A DNA stretch of 64,000 nucleotides from Halichoerus grypus (GCF_964656455.1 NC_135722.1:46942628-47006627), one strand, 5' to 3'. Shown: positions 23,170-35,461, counted from the first letter of the stretch. Notes: generated from the letters alone by a model not told the origin. Numbers and translations: made by a program.

Positions 23170-25055
23170 TTGAATGAAATGTGAGCAATGCCTGTTATAT
23201 TTCTTATTCCCTTGTAAGCCAAGCAGAGTGTGTTTCCAAGTGGCTGGTCTGTCTGGTTTGTTCTTCTGAGAAATTGGGGCAATACCCCCTTCCTTCCTGT
23301 CTTGGGCAGACATCGAGTATCAGCAGAGCAGTAATAAGTGTCCTGCAAACAGTACATAGATCGTAGCTCTTGTACTTTGCTTTTGCAAAGACATGTATAA
23401 ACCAGAAAGGGAATCTGAGCTAAAAGAGCATGTAGGTTGAAAGGACCCTCTCTGATGAGTAACTTACATTATATGGCACTGGAGTTAGGGACATGGCAGA
23501 ACCCTGGGTAAAAGAACAAGATGGGAAGTGGGCTGAGGGAGAGTGTAAACTCAGAGACGGAGCTCGGTAATGAAGAGTGGTGAGTATTTCTGGGCAAGTG
23601 GTAGTGGCTACGGCAGTAAGCCCTATGGAGAAGCTCCTGGCACATTATCTTCCCAAGAGGGACATTGACTTCCCAGCCCCAGGTGGGTGATCACAGTGAT
23701 CCCCCACAGTGATCCCTCAGATCAATCTCAGAGGAGTGGTGGATTGAGATGAGGTGGTTCTAATCTGTTCCTAACTAGAATGAGTAGCATGAGTAGCTGG
23801 TGTATCTTATCTACAAGTGTAATTATAAAGAGATTTCCTTTTCCAATTGCAAGAAACAGGAACTTTTGCTGCCAAACTTAGCAGCATGTTTTTAGTCCCT
23901 CAAATCTCCTCTGAGTGCTACCAAAGCTCTGAGCTTTGTTGTTATCTCTTGTTGAAATATATCCTGGAAAGGTCATATCAACAGTGCCAATTTATGGGCC
24001 TGCTGAACCCAGGCAGGCCTAGGGCAGAATGGGGAGTTCCTGGGAGTAGGTGCTTCACAGATTTTCCCTTTGAGTCAGGCTGTTTATAATTTAAGGTTCC
24101 TTTTGCTTCAGAAGACCACGCTCTGCAGATTAGGCTCAAACATTTTATTTCTTCTGCAGTTTTACTTCTGTAGGCAGGAGCTCTGACTCTACAGTAGCTC
24201 CCTGTACTGTGGGGAGAAGCTCAGCCTTGATGGTCCTTATGGCTGCCAAAACCATGCCCGGCACTCCTTATTGGAGGTCGGTTTTCTTGGCACAAAGTTG
24301 TAGCAGGATCCTTCACCCCATTTAGTTGATTAGCAGTTTTTGACCTACTGTGTGTTCTGAAGGAGCGACTAAGGCAAAGACCACATGGTATAGAAGCCGC
24401 ACTTAGGTATTTACACTCATTCGTAAAGATCTGAGGAAAAGAAGATCAGACCCGTGCGGGCACGTACAGTACTCTGTCACTTGGCAAAGTGGATGCAAAT
24501 AGGGAAAGGAAACTAAAGAACCTAACCGACCCCAGCAACTGTAAAGAAGTGTGGTGCTTGAGTATGTGAGAAAATACCTGGGACAGCTGAGGTGAACTTG
24601 GCAATGGCAGTGACCTTGGTTGGCAGTCTGTGACTTGACTAACTCAGCCGCTGTGTTTAGAGAATTGAGGCTTTGGAATCTAGGAAGGAAAGAGAGCACT
24701 GAAATTTTTTATTTTCTTTGCCTCCCTCTAACCCCCTGATTCACTCACCCGTCTGGGTTCAGACGCCCACGGAAAGACTGCCAGCTAAATTGCTGTTTTT
24801 GAAGTGGTGTGGGTAGCACTGTCCTTTCCGGGTCTCCGTGTCTCTGGGTTGGAGTCCTCACTGCTGCCCAGGAGTGAGTTACTGCTCATTTGTGCCGGGA
24901 GAGCCGGCTGGGAGGAGTCTGGTGGTAAGAAGGGCAGTAGGTTGAACTCTGAGGAAATGCCCGAAGGGAAGTGGCAGGGATCAGGTTAAAAAGAAAACAG
25001 TGAGGAACAACTGGGGATGTTTGTCTTATTTAAATCTCATCAACTAGAAATAGAA
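23170..25055. other. Unique sequence, nothing recognised
   Basis: A short repeated cacagtgatcccc phrase lies near 23693-23713. No exon or repeat family seen. Confidence 0.45.
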
Positions 25056-25061
25056 AAGCTT

Positions 25062-25257
25062 TTTAAAAAAGATTTTATTTATTTATTTGAGCGAGAGAGC
25101 AAGTGAGTGAAAGAGAGAGAGAGAGAGAGCGCACAAGCGGGGAGAGGGCAGAGGCAGAGGGAGAAGCAGGCTGATGCGGGGCTCAATCCCAGGACCCCGG
25201 GATCATGACCTGAGCCAAAGGCAGACGCTTAACCAACTGAGCCACCCAGGCGACCCC
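25062..25257 (-). mobile_element. Can-SINE
   Basis: Antisense body from aagattttatttatttattt to gagccacccaggcgaccccc. It carries an internal (GA)n expansion near 25108-25130. Confidence 0.92.
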
Positions 25258-26051
25258 CAGGTGGGTTTCAAAAGCAGTGCTATCCAGGCTTCTTTTTGCC
25301 TGAAGAATACCCAAGGTCAGATGTCTACATAGCTTGCTCAAACAAGTTGAGCCCTGGGAAACTGTAGAAACTAAAGGAGGATACCATAGAGTTATGTGTA
25401 TTTACCACAATAAGAAAAAGTCAGCGGGGTTGGGGGTGGGAGCAAGCCATGGAGACTGTAACATCTGTGACATCATCCCAGCCCCTGAGAGCAGTTAATG
25501 TTTTGTCACCAGGGGAGTTGGATGACTGTTTGTGTTCCCCAAGAGTTTATTTCTCCTCAGCCTTAAAAATTTAAGTAATTAATCGAAGTATAGTTAACAT
25601 AGAGTATTATATTAGTTTCAGGTGTACAACATAGTGATTCGACAACTCTGTACATTGCTCAGTGCTCCCCATGACGTTACTCACCATCTGTTACCATACA
25701 ACATTATTGTAATATTAGTGATTATATTCCCCATGCTGTACTTTTTATCTCTGTGATGTATATATTTTGTAACTGGAAATTTGTGCCTCTTAATCCCCTT
25801 TATCTATTTCACCCATACTCCCACTTGACCGCCCTCTGGCAACCATCAGTTTGTTCTCTGTATTTAAGACTTTGTTTCTTGTTGTTGTTGTATGTTTGTT
25901 TGTGTTTTGTTTTGAATATTCCACATATAAGTGAAATCGTATGTTATTCGTCTTTCTCTGACTTATTTCACATAGCATAATACCCTGTAGGTCTATTCAA
26001 GCTGTCCCAGATGCCAAGGTCTCATTCTTCTTTATGGCTCAGTAATATTCC

Positions 26052-26052
<1 letters not shown>

Positions 26053-26097
<45 letters not shown>
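26053..26097. repeat. (GT)n microsatellite inside the L1
   Basis: Uninterrupted GT run at the spot where L1 copies carry a short (TG)/(TA) stretch, so it probably expanded from it. Confidence 0.95.
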
Positions 26098-26099
<2 letters not shown>

Positions 26100-26127
26100 C
26101 CATGTCTTTATTGTCTTTATCTGTTCA

Positions 26128-26336
26128 TCTATTTTTTTAATTTTTATTTATTTTTTTAAAAAGATTTTATTTATTTATTTGAGAGAGAGAAAGAGAGCAC
26201 GAGTGGTAGGTGGGGAGAGGGAGAAGCAGACTCTCCACTGAGCAGGGAGCCTGACGTGGGGCTCCATCCCAGGATCCTGGGATCATGACCTGAGCCGAAG
26301 GCAGATGCTTAATCGACTGAGGCACCCAGGTGCCCC
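26128..26336 (-). mobile_element. Can-SINE inserted in the antisense L1
   Basis: Antisense body from aaagattttatttatttatt to gaggcacccaggtgcccc. The L1 phrase ctgttcatct before it reappears as ccattcatct after it, as expected for a diverged target-site duplication. Confidence 0.9.
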
Positions 26337-26385
26337 TATCCATTCATCTGTTGATGGACACTTTCATATCTTGGCTGTTGTAAAT

Positions 26386-26555
26386 CAGTACAAGCACTGT
26401 GGAAAACAATATGGAGGTTCCTCAAAAAATTAAAAATAGAAATACCATATGATCCAGTAATTCCGCTACTGGGCATTTACCCAAAGGATACAAAAACAGT
26501 AATTTGAAAAGATATTCGCACCCCTGTGGTTTATAGTGGCGTTATTTACAATAGC
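26386..26555 (+). mobile_element. Inverted 5' segment of the same L1
   Basis: gcactgtggaaaacaatatg, gaggttcctcaaaaaattaa and cccctgtggtttatagtggc are the next upstream L1 sequence but in sense orientation. The piece ends in ttatttacaatagcc, the same L1 position at which the antisense piece stops (reverse complement of ggctgttgtaaat). Confidence 0.8.
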
Positions 26556-26666
26556 CTTTCTCTTTTTACTTTACATTCTTTCCTTCAGATCCCACCTTCT
26601 GCTACCACGTAGAGAAGCAGGGTGTGGGGGTGTGTGTGAAACTCTGCATCTCTTTTTGAAACTTTT

Positions 26667-26697
26667 TATTCATTCATTCATTCATTCATTCATTCAA
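26667..26697. repeat. (ATTC)n tetranucleotide repeat
   Basis: Seven or more ATTC units at the head of the ancient repeat that follows. Confidence 0.95.
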
Positions 26698-26699
26698 TA

Positions 26700-27180
26700 C
26701 ATAATCATTGAGTACCCATTCTGGCCTAGGCACTGTTCTATATACTGGGGATGTGGAGATAACTAAGACAGCAAAGTCCGTGTGTCATGGAACTTAAAGT
26801 ATTTGGGGGTAGCAGTCAGTAAACAAGTAAACAAATCAATAAATGAGATAAAGATAGTGATAGGAGCTATGAAAGAAGTCGTGGTGATATAAAAGAGGGA
26901 GAGTAATAGGAACTTGAAAGCTATTAAAAGAAAAGTTCGAGAAAGTGTTTCTGAGAATGTGACATTTGACATTTGAGCTGCAAGTTCAAGCACAAGAAGC
27001 AGCTGTGAATGTCCACGTTTGGGGAACGTACATTTCTGGAGGAGGGAACAGTAGGGGCAAAGCCCCTGAGGTAGGAAAGAGCTTGGCATGTTGAAAGAAC
27101 ATGAAGAAGTCATCATTGTTAGAATATAAGGAGCCACTGGTTATAAGGGTGTAAGATGTTGGTGGAGGCTAGGCCAGGTA
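26700..27180. repeat. Ancient interspersed repeat copy (family not named)
   Basis: acataatcattgagtaccca, tggcctaggcactgttctat and ggcaaagcccctgaggtagg recur in the copies at 47940 and 52205. Confidence 0.45.
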
Positions 27181-27499
27181 CAGCTGTTTGGCCACAGGAA
27201 GGAGTCTGGAGAACCAACGTGGGGGGCATGCATTCTAGGCCTGTGGCATAACTAGGGATAAGATGTCAAAATGTGAGAGGGATGATTGGCTAAGAGGAAC
27301 ACTGAATTTGATAGAGAAGAATCAAGAAAAAGAATATGGGGAAATAGAGGGGATCTGGAGTGGGGATAGGCATAGCTAATTAGCTAAAAGAAGTGGAATA
27401 AGTCTGATTCAATTCTGCATAATTCTTGGGATCAAGCAATATATGTTTTAAAAATTGCCGTAGATTTTAGGTTTGTGGTGTATCAATAGAGAATGCTTT

Positions 27500-27700
27500 C
27501 TGTATTCCTGGCATTGTATTAGACCAGGCATTTCCACTTGCATCATTTGAGTAAATTCTCACAATAACCTTTGAGTGAATTTGTTGATGCTCTGATGTCT
27601 ACAGATGAGGAACTCAGAGTGGCTAACTTGCTTAAAATCCACATCTAAGTCTGTATGATTCCAAAGCATGTGCCCCTTTTATGCCTCCACTCTGATTGGT
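27500..27700 (-). repeat. MIR remnant
   Basis: tgtctacagatgaggaactc, agagtggctaacttgctt and aagtctgtatgattccaaag are in antisense MIR order. Confidence 0.55.
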
Positions 27701-28925
27701 ACACCAAATGTACCTCCTCTTAGTTACCTAAAAGATTTCAGGTGCATTTTCCCCCTGATTTATGTGTTGTTTAGTCATGTTCTTCTATCCATTGGGAACT
27801 AGGATAGATTTTGGATGTTTGTGGATTTGAATGAGTTCTTTTCAGCTTTCCTGAAAGGAGTACCTGGTTAAATATGAAGAATGCCAGTCCAAATCAAAAA
27901 CCGGGGAGGGTGGGGTAGGTGGCAAGACTTGGAAACAGATAATCTGAATCACATCTCTTTGGGTAGGAAGAGTGATGGTCTTTCTCATGAACAATACTCC
28001 ACAAGTAGTCAGATGTCTTAGATTACGATTCCTTCTGTTTTATAGTAAGAAGATAGAATTTGTTTTTGGAAAATTTGATTTTCAATAAACTAGCATTTGT
28101 AAATGAACTATGCTAGTTTACAGGTCTCCTTTAGAGTCTCAAAGTTTATTGGAAATGTTTGAGGAGAGAAATTTATCAGGCCACAACTTTCACTTGCTGG
28201 AAATTGAACATTGAGTAGTTTCTATTGGTGGCTACTTCTTTTTTGAGGGATTGATCCTGTTTGGATTCTGTAAATCAAGGGTCAGGATTCTGAAATGAAA
28301 ATGTGTGGCTGTTTATAAACTCTTATTCCTCGGTGTTCATGAGATCTGTGTTCAGCCTTGTCAGCCAGCTTAGACAGAATAGTTTGTGAAGGGCAGAGCA
28401 GGGTAAGATTGAATTTCATTTTAGCATAGATTCTTGACACACAGAGGAATTTTCTTTTGTAATGGGATTCTGCTTTCCTGTCTCCCCTGTCCCTGTCTGT
28501 TTTAGTAACTACTTTGCTTCTGAAGGAAAAGATATGTGGTTAGGAAAGATTCCTTTAGACAGTGTTTTTATCTTCAGCACTGATTCACTGAGCAGACGTG
28601 AGATGGTCACCTACCATGAGCAGGTCCCTACCATGAGTGGGGACATACAGATGAATTAGAGGTGTGGCTGAGAAGATTGCTTCGGCCAGATCTTAAAGGA
28701 CTTGACCCTTCCAGGCACTGGGGAGTCCTTCTTTTGAAAATAGGAAAGGAACACAATTGGATTTGGTTGGTAGAAAAGAAACCTGTGAGACCACGTGGAA
28801 GATAGAATGGGGGGGAGTGGGGAGAAAACTTCTATTACCAGGTGTAGCTAGTGGGGTAGTATTCCAGTCTCTCACAGTTCATTTAAGGCAGAGTATGAGG
28901 GAATTCTGGAGGGTCTGAACTACAG
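27700..28925. other. Unique sequence, nothing recognised
   Basis: Open frames of 60-65 codons only. No splice-bounded exon seen. Confidence 0.45.
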
Positions 28926-28929
28926 GTTT

Positions 28930-29060
28930 CAGGTTTTCAGACTTGAGCGGGCCCCAATTCACCTGAGAGCTAGTTTCCAATTCAGTAGGTCTGAAGTGGG
29001 GTCTGAGAATGTGCATTTTTAACAAGTTTCTAAGTGCTGCTTTTGGTTGGGAACCACTGC
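28930..29060 (+). repeat. MER20-like hAT-Charlie fragment
   Basis: attcagtaggtctgaagtgg, ggtctgagaatgtgcatttt and taacaagtttctaagtgct run to the terminal phrase ttgggaaccactg. This fits the 3' half of MER20 as I know it. Confidence 0.55.
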
Positions 29061-29064
29061 GTAA

Positions 29065-30130
29065 GAGTCTCAGCCACTGAGATTCAAATGAGGGTGTGAG
29101 GGTCAGATGTAATCCATATGCCTTCTTTCGGTGACCTAGAATTTCATGTCTATACTTTAGAATCTCTTGGGTGGCTTACCACCATAATGTCAACAAAGCC
29201 TGGTAAAGGCTTGCGCCCTCGGTTGCAGTGACTCTTCTCACGATATCCATATCACTTCCGGATGAGGTTTCCAGCTGAGTGCTCGTCTCTAAACAGCTGT
29301 TTGACTTCTTGGAAAATGCCCATCCTGGGCACTTGGTTCTATTAGGATAGATGACATTTATGTCAGGATAAGCTCCCACCTGCCCTTTAGCACACCCCCT
29401 GGTTGGCAGGACTGTTTCAGGGACTGCAGGCAGGCTGAGCACCGAGTGTTGTTCTGTTGATTAACCAGGTTTACACAGGACATGCCTGGGAGATTATCTC
29501 TTTAGCCCAGGAGTTGAATTTCCAGGGCAAAGTCCACAGTTGGCGGCTGATAGGCTGAGAACACCTGGAAGAGAGGATTTCATTTGGCTTTCACTTATCC
29601 AGGCCTCAGTGCCTCTTCCCAGAGAGGTCAGGTGTTCTACTTGTCTGCTGCCCAAGCAGGTATCTTTGGGGTGCTTCTGCCAGAGCAGTGTGGCTCCAGG
29701 CACTGCCTCCTTGCTATCTAGTTCAGGACCCGTGGCTTCCGGTGATATGCTTGCATGAATAAACATAAGCTGCCCTCTCTTCCTTGGCGTTCTTACTTCC
29801 TGCAACACTGTGCTTGCTTCTCTCCTTGGGGGAGGCTCTCCCGGGGCTCCCCTTTTCTTTGCTTCACTCATTAGTTCAGCACAGTTGTAGGATTCTGTTT
29901 CAGTGTGGGAAGAGATATGAAAGGTTACCTGACCTAGCACTGCCCAACCTTTTTCATAGCCCTGCACACACAGGAAATGATCATTTTGGTAAGCAATTTG
30001 GGATAATAGGAGGAGGCTCCTGGTAGTGCTGAGCCCCAGTGCTGCCCTGCGGCTTGAAGGAGTCGCTTTGTCTGCACAGCTGTAACCCATTCTTGGCATT
30101 GTGGTTGGGAACTCTGGTCCCGTCCCAAGT
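29065..30130. other. Unique sequence with a 201-codon chance frame
   Basis: The frame at 29494-30099 (minus) has no recognised domain, and several shorter frames overlap it on both strands. Treated as chance. Confidence 0.45.
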
Positions 30131-30131
30131 G

Positions 30132-30245
30132 CGTCAGAGTTTAGAGGTGAGAAAACAGAGCACCCAGAGAGGTGGCAGAGCTAGGACAGGGATGCGGGTC
30201 ATTGCACTTTGGATTCAGGGCCTTTCTGTAAGCATTTCACAAGAA
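30132..30245 (-). repeat. MIR remnant
   Basis: agaggtgagaaaacagagca, cccagagaggtggcagagct and aggacagggatgcgggtc are in antisense MIR order. Confidence 0.45.
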
Positions 30246-30524
30246 CTGTAATGTGTTGCAATTTCAGATTAGTAAGCATCGCATGAAACTGTCTCAGGCT
30301 AATTTTTAAGATTTTTTTCTTTTTTAATAACAAAAGTAATACATTTGTTCTATAAACTTTTACACAATAGGAAAATATATGTTGGAATATGAACCTCTCC
30401 TATAAACCAATGCCCCAGGAGTATAATCATTGTTCACAGTTGGGTAACAGTGGATTTTTCCCCCTACAATACATTTATATAAACATTTATTTTATTTTTA
30501 CAAAAAAAGAGTATAGTCTAATCG

Positions 30525-31215
30525 AAGCTGGAAAACAAAAAGTATTGGCAAGGATGTGGAAAAATTAGGACCCTCACACACTGCTGGTGGGAATGTAAAT
30601 GGTACAGCTGTTGGAGAGCCAAATTCAAAAGCTAAAACTTACCGTATGACCCAGCAATTCCACTTCTAGGTAAAAAACCCCCAAAATTGAAAACAGGGAC
30701 TCAGATACTTATATGCCAATATTCGTAGCATTATTCACAGTAGCCAAAAGGTGGAAAGAACTGGAGTGTTCACCCACCGATGAATGAATAAACAAAATGT
30801 GGTATATCCACACAATGGACAATATATTATTCAGCCATAAAAACGGGTGAAGTTCTGATACCTGCTACAATGTGGATGAACCTCAAAAACATTGTGCCAA
30901 GTGAAATACACCAGATACAAAAGGACAGGATACTGAATGATTCTGCTTATATGCAATATCTGTAATTGGCGATTCACAGAGACAGAAAATAAACTAGAGG
31001 TTTCCCAAGAGTCTGGAGAGAGGGGAGAATGGGGAGCCATTGCATAATGATGGTTACAGAGTTTCTGTTAGAGTGATGAAAAGGTGTCAGAAATAGGTAG
31101 TGGTGATGACTGCACAACATTGTGAATGTAATTAATGGCACTGAATTGTGAACTCAAAAATGCGTAAAATGGCAGACTTTATATATATTTTGCCATAATC
31201 ACAAAATGAAAAAAA
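30525..31215 (+). mobile_element. L1 3' end (L1MB/L1MA type), sense, inserted in the older L1
   Basis: cacactgctggtgggaatgt, tgtggtatatccacacaatg and attcagccataaaaacgggt run to the 3' end (gcacaacattgtgaatgtaa) and an A-run. Flanks aaaaaaagagtatagtct and aaaaaaagattatactcgcc look like a diverged target-site duplication. Confidence 0.75.
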
Positions 31216-31686
31216 AAGATTATACTCGCCTGAAAATGTTTTCACTTGGTCATTTACCTCGGCTATTGTTCCTTGTCAGTGCATTACTTTTTCACAGCAG
31301 CATTGGGTTTCTTCAGGTGGATGTAGCATACTTTATTTAACCCAGCCCCCACTGATGGACACTCGAGTTGTTTCCAGCTTCTCCTGTCCTGAGCAGGGCT
31401 GGGCCATAGTAGCCAGCCGTCTACAGCTGTCTTTGCCTGAGCATTGTAGTACTTGTTCTACCTTTGGCAAAATTCCTAGAAGGGAAGATTTGCTGATCAA
31501 AGGTATACTCACTTAAAATATTAGTAAACTTTGCCAGACCACTTCCCAGAGAAGTTGCATCAATGTAATTCTCGTCAATAGTATGTAAAGGTTTCTCCTG
31601 CACCTTTGCCAACAGGGCTGTTACAAATCTTTGCCAATCTGATAGGTGAAAAGGATTTCTTATTGTTACTTTATTTAGGATTTCTT

Positions 31687-31849
31687 TCTTTTTTTTAAGA
31701 TTTTATTAATTCATTTGACAGAGAGCGCACAAGCAGGGGGAGTGGCAGAGGGAGAGGGAGAAGCAGACGTGGGGCTCAATCCCGGGACCCTGAGACCCTG
31801 ACCTGAGCCAAAGGCAGATGCTTAACCGACTGAGCCACCCAGGAGCCCC
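31687..31849 (-). mobile_element. Can-SINE, short copy
   Basis: Antisense SINE lacking part of the CT-rich middle (about 30 bp shorter than its neighbours). The duplication aggatttctt flanks it at 31677-31686 and 31850-31859. Confidence 0.93.
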
Positions 31850-32269
31850 AGGATTTCTTAGTGAATTGAACACCTTTTACACTCACTGGCAGTTCTGCTT
31901 ATTCTTTTGTGAATTTTTGTTTCAAATACTTTGTTTGCTTTTCTGTTTGGTCATTATTTTTTCTTATAGATTTAGTAAGAGCTTTTACATACGTGTTTAC
32001 ATTAGTGTAAGTTGCTGATCTTTTTTCCCCCAGTTTATTTTTAATTTTTGACTTTTTTTTTTGCTAATTATTTGCCTTTCACATGTTTTAAATTTTTCTT
32101 TAGGCAAATGTATGATATTTTCCTTGAGGGCTTGTTTTTTCTCCCCTTAATGACTTTTGAATTGAATATTGTGTCATGCTTGGAAGAATTTTCTTCACTC
32201 GTCAGAATTATACAACTCATTGATTTTTTTCTAGTGTTTTTATGGTTCCAATTAAGCTGTAATTAAGTT

Positions 32270-33210
32270 TGTACTAAGGATTGAGGTAGGAATTAAATTT
32301 TATTGATAATAAACCTAAAAATAACCTTTCTCCTATTAAATCAGCTCTTTATATAAAATTTGTAAATGTCTGTTTACTTCAGTGTTTTTCGTGAGTGAGG
32401 CTACCCATATTTAATTTTTTGCAATATAAAGGTTTTTAGTGAAAGAGGCAGATCAAGATCAAGGAATTGTGCCCAGGTCTTCTGATTGCCAGTCGTGGTT
32501 TTTGTTTGTTTTCTATTATCCTTACACAATGCAGCCGGATTCCTTTTCTTGAGGTTTGGGGATAATTGCATCACTCCCCTTCTGAAGAACTTTACAGTGA
32601 ATCCTCTGTGCAATTATATTTGACACATTAGACCTAGGTGAGGTGACATGAAAGCTTCGCTCTTACATTATACTTGGTGAAATGAGCTCAGCCTGGCTGA
32701 GGTGGGAGCAGAGAGGCAAATGCGTGTTTGGTTCTGAGGAGGCTCAAGGGCCAAAGTCTGAAGGGATGTTAGGACAAGACCCAGGAAAGGTGTGACTCTG
32801 GGCGAGGGGAGCAGCAGGAAGAAGTGAGAAGAAACTTGGCTGCTTAGAAGATTAAGGAAGATTTTTAGCTGAGAGAAGGAAGAGGAATAATTATTTATGT
32901 CCCGATTACTAAACTAGTAGGTCCCACCTAATTGTATTTTAAAAGTCACCTTTCAGGGCTGGGTCAGCCAAGGGTTGCTGCTCCTAAGGGTTGTGAACCC
33001 AGAAGAGAAAGCCTTATTCAAGGGCCAGAGGAAGTAAAATCCTGCAACCAGAGAAGTCAGGGTTTGAAAGACCCAGGAGAGCAGCATCGACCTGGCATCA
33101 TTTCTGTTCTTGTCAGCCAGGAGCTTAGACGGAAATGTTTTTAGTGGGAATAGGCTAAGTAAGGAAGCAGGAAAAACTACTTCAGACCAGCAGACATTCA
33201 TTAGGCCCCT
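32270..33210. other. AT-rich then unique sequence
   Basis: The first 350 bp may still be L1-derived. The remainder shows nothing recognisable. Confidence 0.4.
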
Positions 33211-33214
33211 GTCG

Positions 33215-33690
33215 ACTGGCTGCGTATGTACGTACAGTCCCTACCCTTAAGTCCTTAAGGAGCTTAGTAGTTCAGGGGCTGAGACATGGAAAAGGTCAAT
33301 ACACTGTAGTGTCATTTATATCGCTGTATCTGTGGTACCAGGAGGAAAGGGTTGTTTAGTCCCTGGTGGGAAGAGCGGGAAGAGGATGAAGGGCAAGGTT
33401 TCACAGAGGAACTAATGCTGATTCAGATTTTGAAGGATAAATAGATTTTTTTTTTAAGTTTGTTCCTTTTGACCACCATGAAGAGTTATTTTTTAAGTGG
33501 CCAAGCCAAAGGAAGGGCATTCCAGGTAGAGGATCAGCATATGCAAAGACAGAGAGGAGTGGAGCAATATGTGCAAAGTTATGTGCACATAACTACCGGT
33601 TGGTCATTTTGGCTGTGCATAGTAGGGCAGGATGAGCAGTGTCAAGATGAGACTGTCGAGGCAGGTCTCAGGAACTAGGCCTTGAAGGGC
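33215..33690. repeat. Ancient interspersed repeat copy (family not named)
   Basis: agtccctacccttaagtcct, gggcattccaggtagaggat, cagcatatgcaaagacagag and aactaggccttgaagggctg match phrases of the copies at 40080 and 53560. Confidence 0.4.
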
Positions 33691-33694
33691 TGGG

Positions 33695-34170
33695 TCTGCC
33701 ATGGCATACCAGATCACCCCAAACATATTGGGTGTTTAAACAACAACGATTTTATTATTACTTCTCATGGTTTTGGGGTTCTTGCTTGGGGTCTTCTCAT
33801 GTAGTTTTAGTCAGATGGTGGCTGGTGCTAGAGTCTTCAGAAGACTGACTCCCCCCATGTGTGGTGCCTGAGCTGGGAAAATTCAAGCAGTTGAGGCTCC
33901 TCTGCTCTGTTGCTCTCACTCCATCTTTCCCTGACCCTCCATCATTATTCCCTGGGGTCACTCTAGCATGGTGGGCTCAGGGATCGCTGGACCTCTTATA
34001 GGGTGGCTCAGGACTTGAAAGTCAGTGCCCCAGAGAGGCTGGTGGAGGTTGCGTGGCCTTTATCTAACCTGGCCTTGAAGTTAAGCACTCTCACGTGGGC
34101 CACCTTCTGTTCCTTGAGGTAGTTAGAGGGGCCTTTCTGGTTCAAGAAGAGGAATATCAAACAGTTTGCA
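33695..34170. repeat. Possible LTR-type or other old interspersed repeat
   Basis: The phrase gggtgtttaaacaacaacga, the following ttttattattac block and a later gttccttgaggtag resemble a family I know by sight (gtggcttaaaacaacaa...) but cannot name reliably. Confidence 0.3.
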
Positions 34171-34174
34171 AACT

Positions 34175-35455
34175 TGTTTTGAAATCATCACAATCATACA
34201 AAGAAACTTGAATTTTATGCTATAGGGCAGTCTTTGCCAAACTTAATTCATTGCTTACCATCTTTACAGTATAACCATGGCCTCTTAATACCTGACCTGT
34301 TATTTACATAGTGTTTGAATCAGCTCACGTTCGAACTTAAATTTATTTTAAAAGGAAATGTTATCTCACTCTCTTAAGGTGGAAAATCAATATTCCTTGC
34401 CATACACACAAGATAACTTTTAAAGTAAATACAGTGAGAACAAAAAATTTTAGCCAGATACTGCTGCCTGTGAAAGTCTCTCTAAAGACCTGGAGTGTTA
34501 GAGCTTGGGACAGCAGCAGGGAGTGGAGACTTTCTTCTGAATCAAATGAGAAGGTTCGAAAGAACTAGCAGAGGAAAGCCTTGATCACCTTGTGATCTGA
34601 TACTGCCGAGGGCCTGCCCTGCAGTTCCTTACCACACTCCTGGACGCTCCCTTGTGGGCCATGGAGCTGCTGTAGAAGAACTTGAGCCCTGGAGTCATCC
34701 AGTAAAATTTGCACTGTAGCAGGATCGCTTTGGCTGAAGTGTAGAAAGTAGACTTGAAGAAAGTAAAAGTAGGAGCAAGGGGATGGTTCTTAGGAGATTA
34801 TAGCAGAAAGTCAAGCAATTGGTAATAAAAGCAGGGTGAGTGGGTGGCCGGGGAGTGGAGGAGGTGAGCCTGAGGCATTAAGGAGACAGGGTTTGCTGGA
34901 CTTGGGGACAGACTGAGCTGGAGGAAGAAGGAGAAGGGAAAGTCAGAGACAGCTTATAGAGTTGGGGAAAAGTGGAGAAAGGCTGTGGAAAAAGTACAGG
35001 AGGGAAAGTGTTTTATTAGAGGTGGAGTGGAAATGATGAGTTCTGGTTTAGGCATTCCTTTTTTTAAATTTTTAAAAAAGATTTTTTTTCTTTTTCTTAA
35101 ATTTTTTTAACATGAATTCACTTGGCACTTTATGGATTTGTCTGATTGTTTCTTTGGGGTATTGTGTAGGTTCTTCCTCTCTCCCCTGTATTTTCTGTGA
35201 ACTGCAGATTAGATCTAGAGGCTTGATTAGATTTAGGGTAAGCGTTTTTTTTTGAAAAAAAAAAACCCTTTATAAATGATGCAGCAGATCAGAGGCACAT
35301 AATGTCTGGTTTTCCCACTGTTATTGATGCTAAATTTGGTCACTTCTTAAGGTAGGGCCAGCCAGATTTCTCTATTGTAAAATTATAGTTCTCATTTTAT
35401 AACCAGCAGATAATCTGTGGGTAACCTTTGGCACTGTTCCCCATCAATCTTTCAC
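34175..35455. other. Unique sequence, nothing recognised
   Basis: A purine-rich run covers 34820-35040, and A/T homopolymer runs lie at 35060-35100 and 35247-35268. Confidence 0.45.
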
Positions 35456-35461
35456 TTAAGT

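Larger units (their letters stand above)
25570..26385 (-). mobile_element. L1 3' end, antisense, split by a Can-SINE and carrying a (GT)n tract
   Basis: The left end matches the 3' terminus of carnivore L1 in antisense (ttagtttcaggtgtacaaca, then tagtgattcgacaac). It runs through tcttctttatggctcagtaa to gttgatggacactttcatat. The SINE at 26128-26336 interrupts it. No usable ORF2 is encoded here. Confidence 0.85.
30300..32100 (-). repeat. Old L1 (L1M class) antisense remnant, interrupted twice
   Basis: Antisense L1 phrases occur before and after the sense L1 at 30525-31215: ttttttaataacaaaagtaa on the left, and caaaattcctagaagggaag, atctttgccaatctgatagg and tttgtgaatttttgtttcaa on the right. 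A Can-SINE at 31687-31849 interrupts it again. Confidence 0.6.

Noticed and set aside
29494..30099. 201-codon open frame on the minus strand
   Set aside because: Composition looks random, no family resemblance, and shorter frames are open over the same DNA on the other strand.
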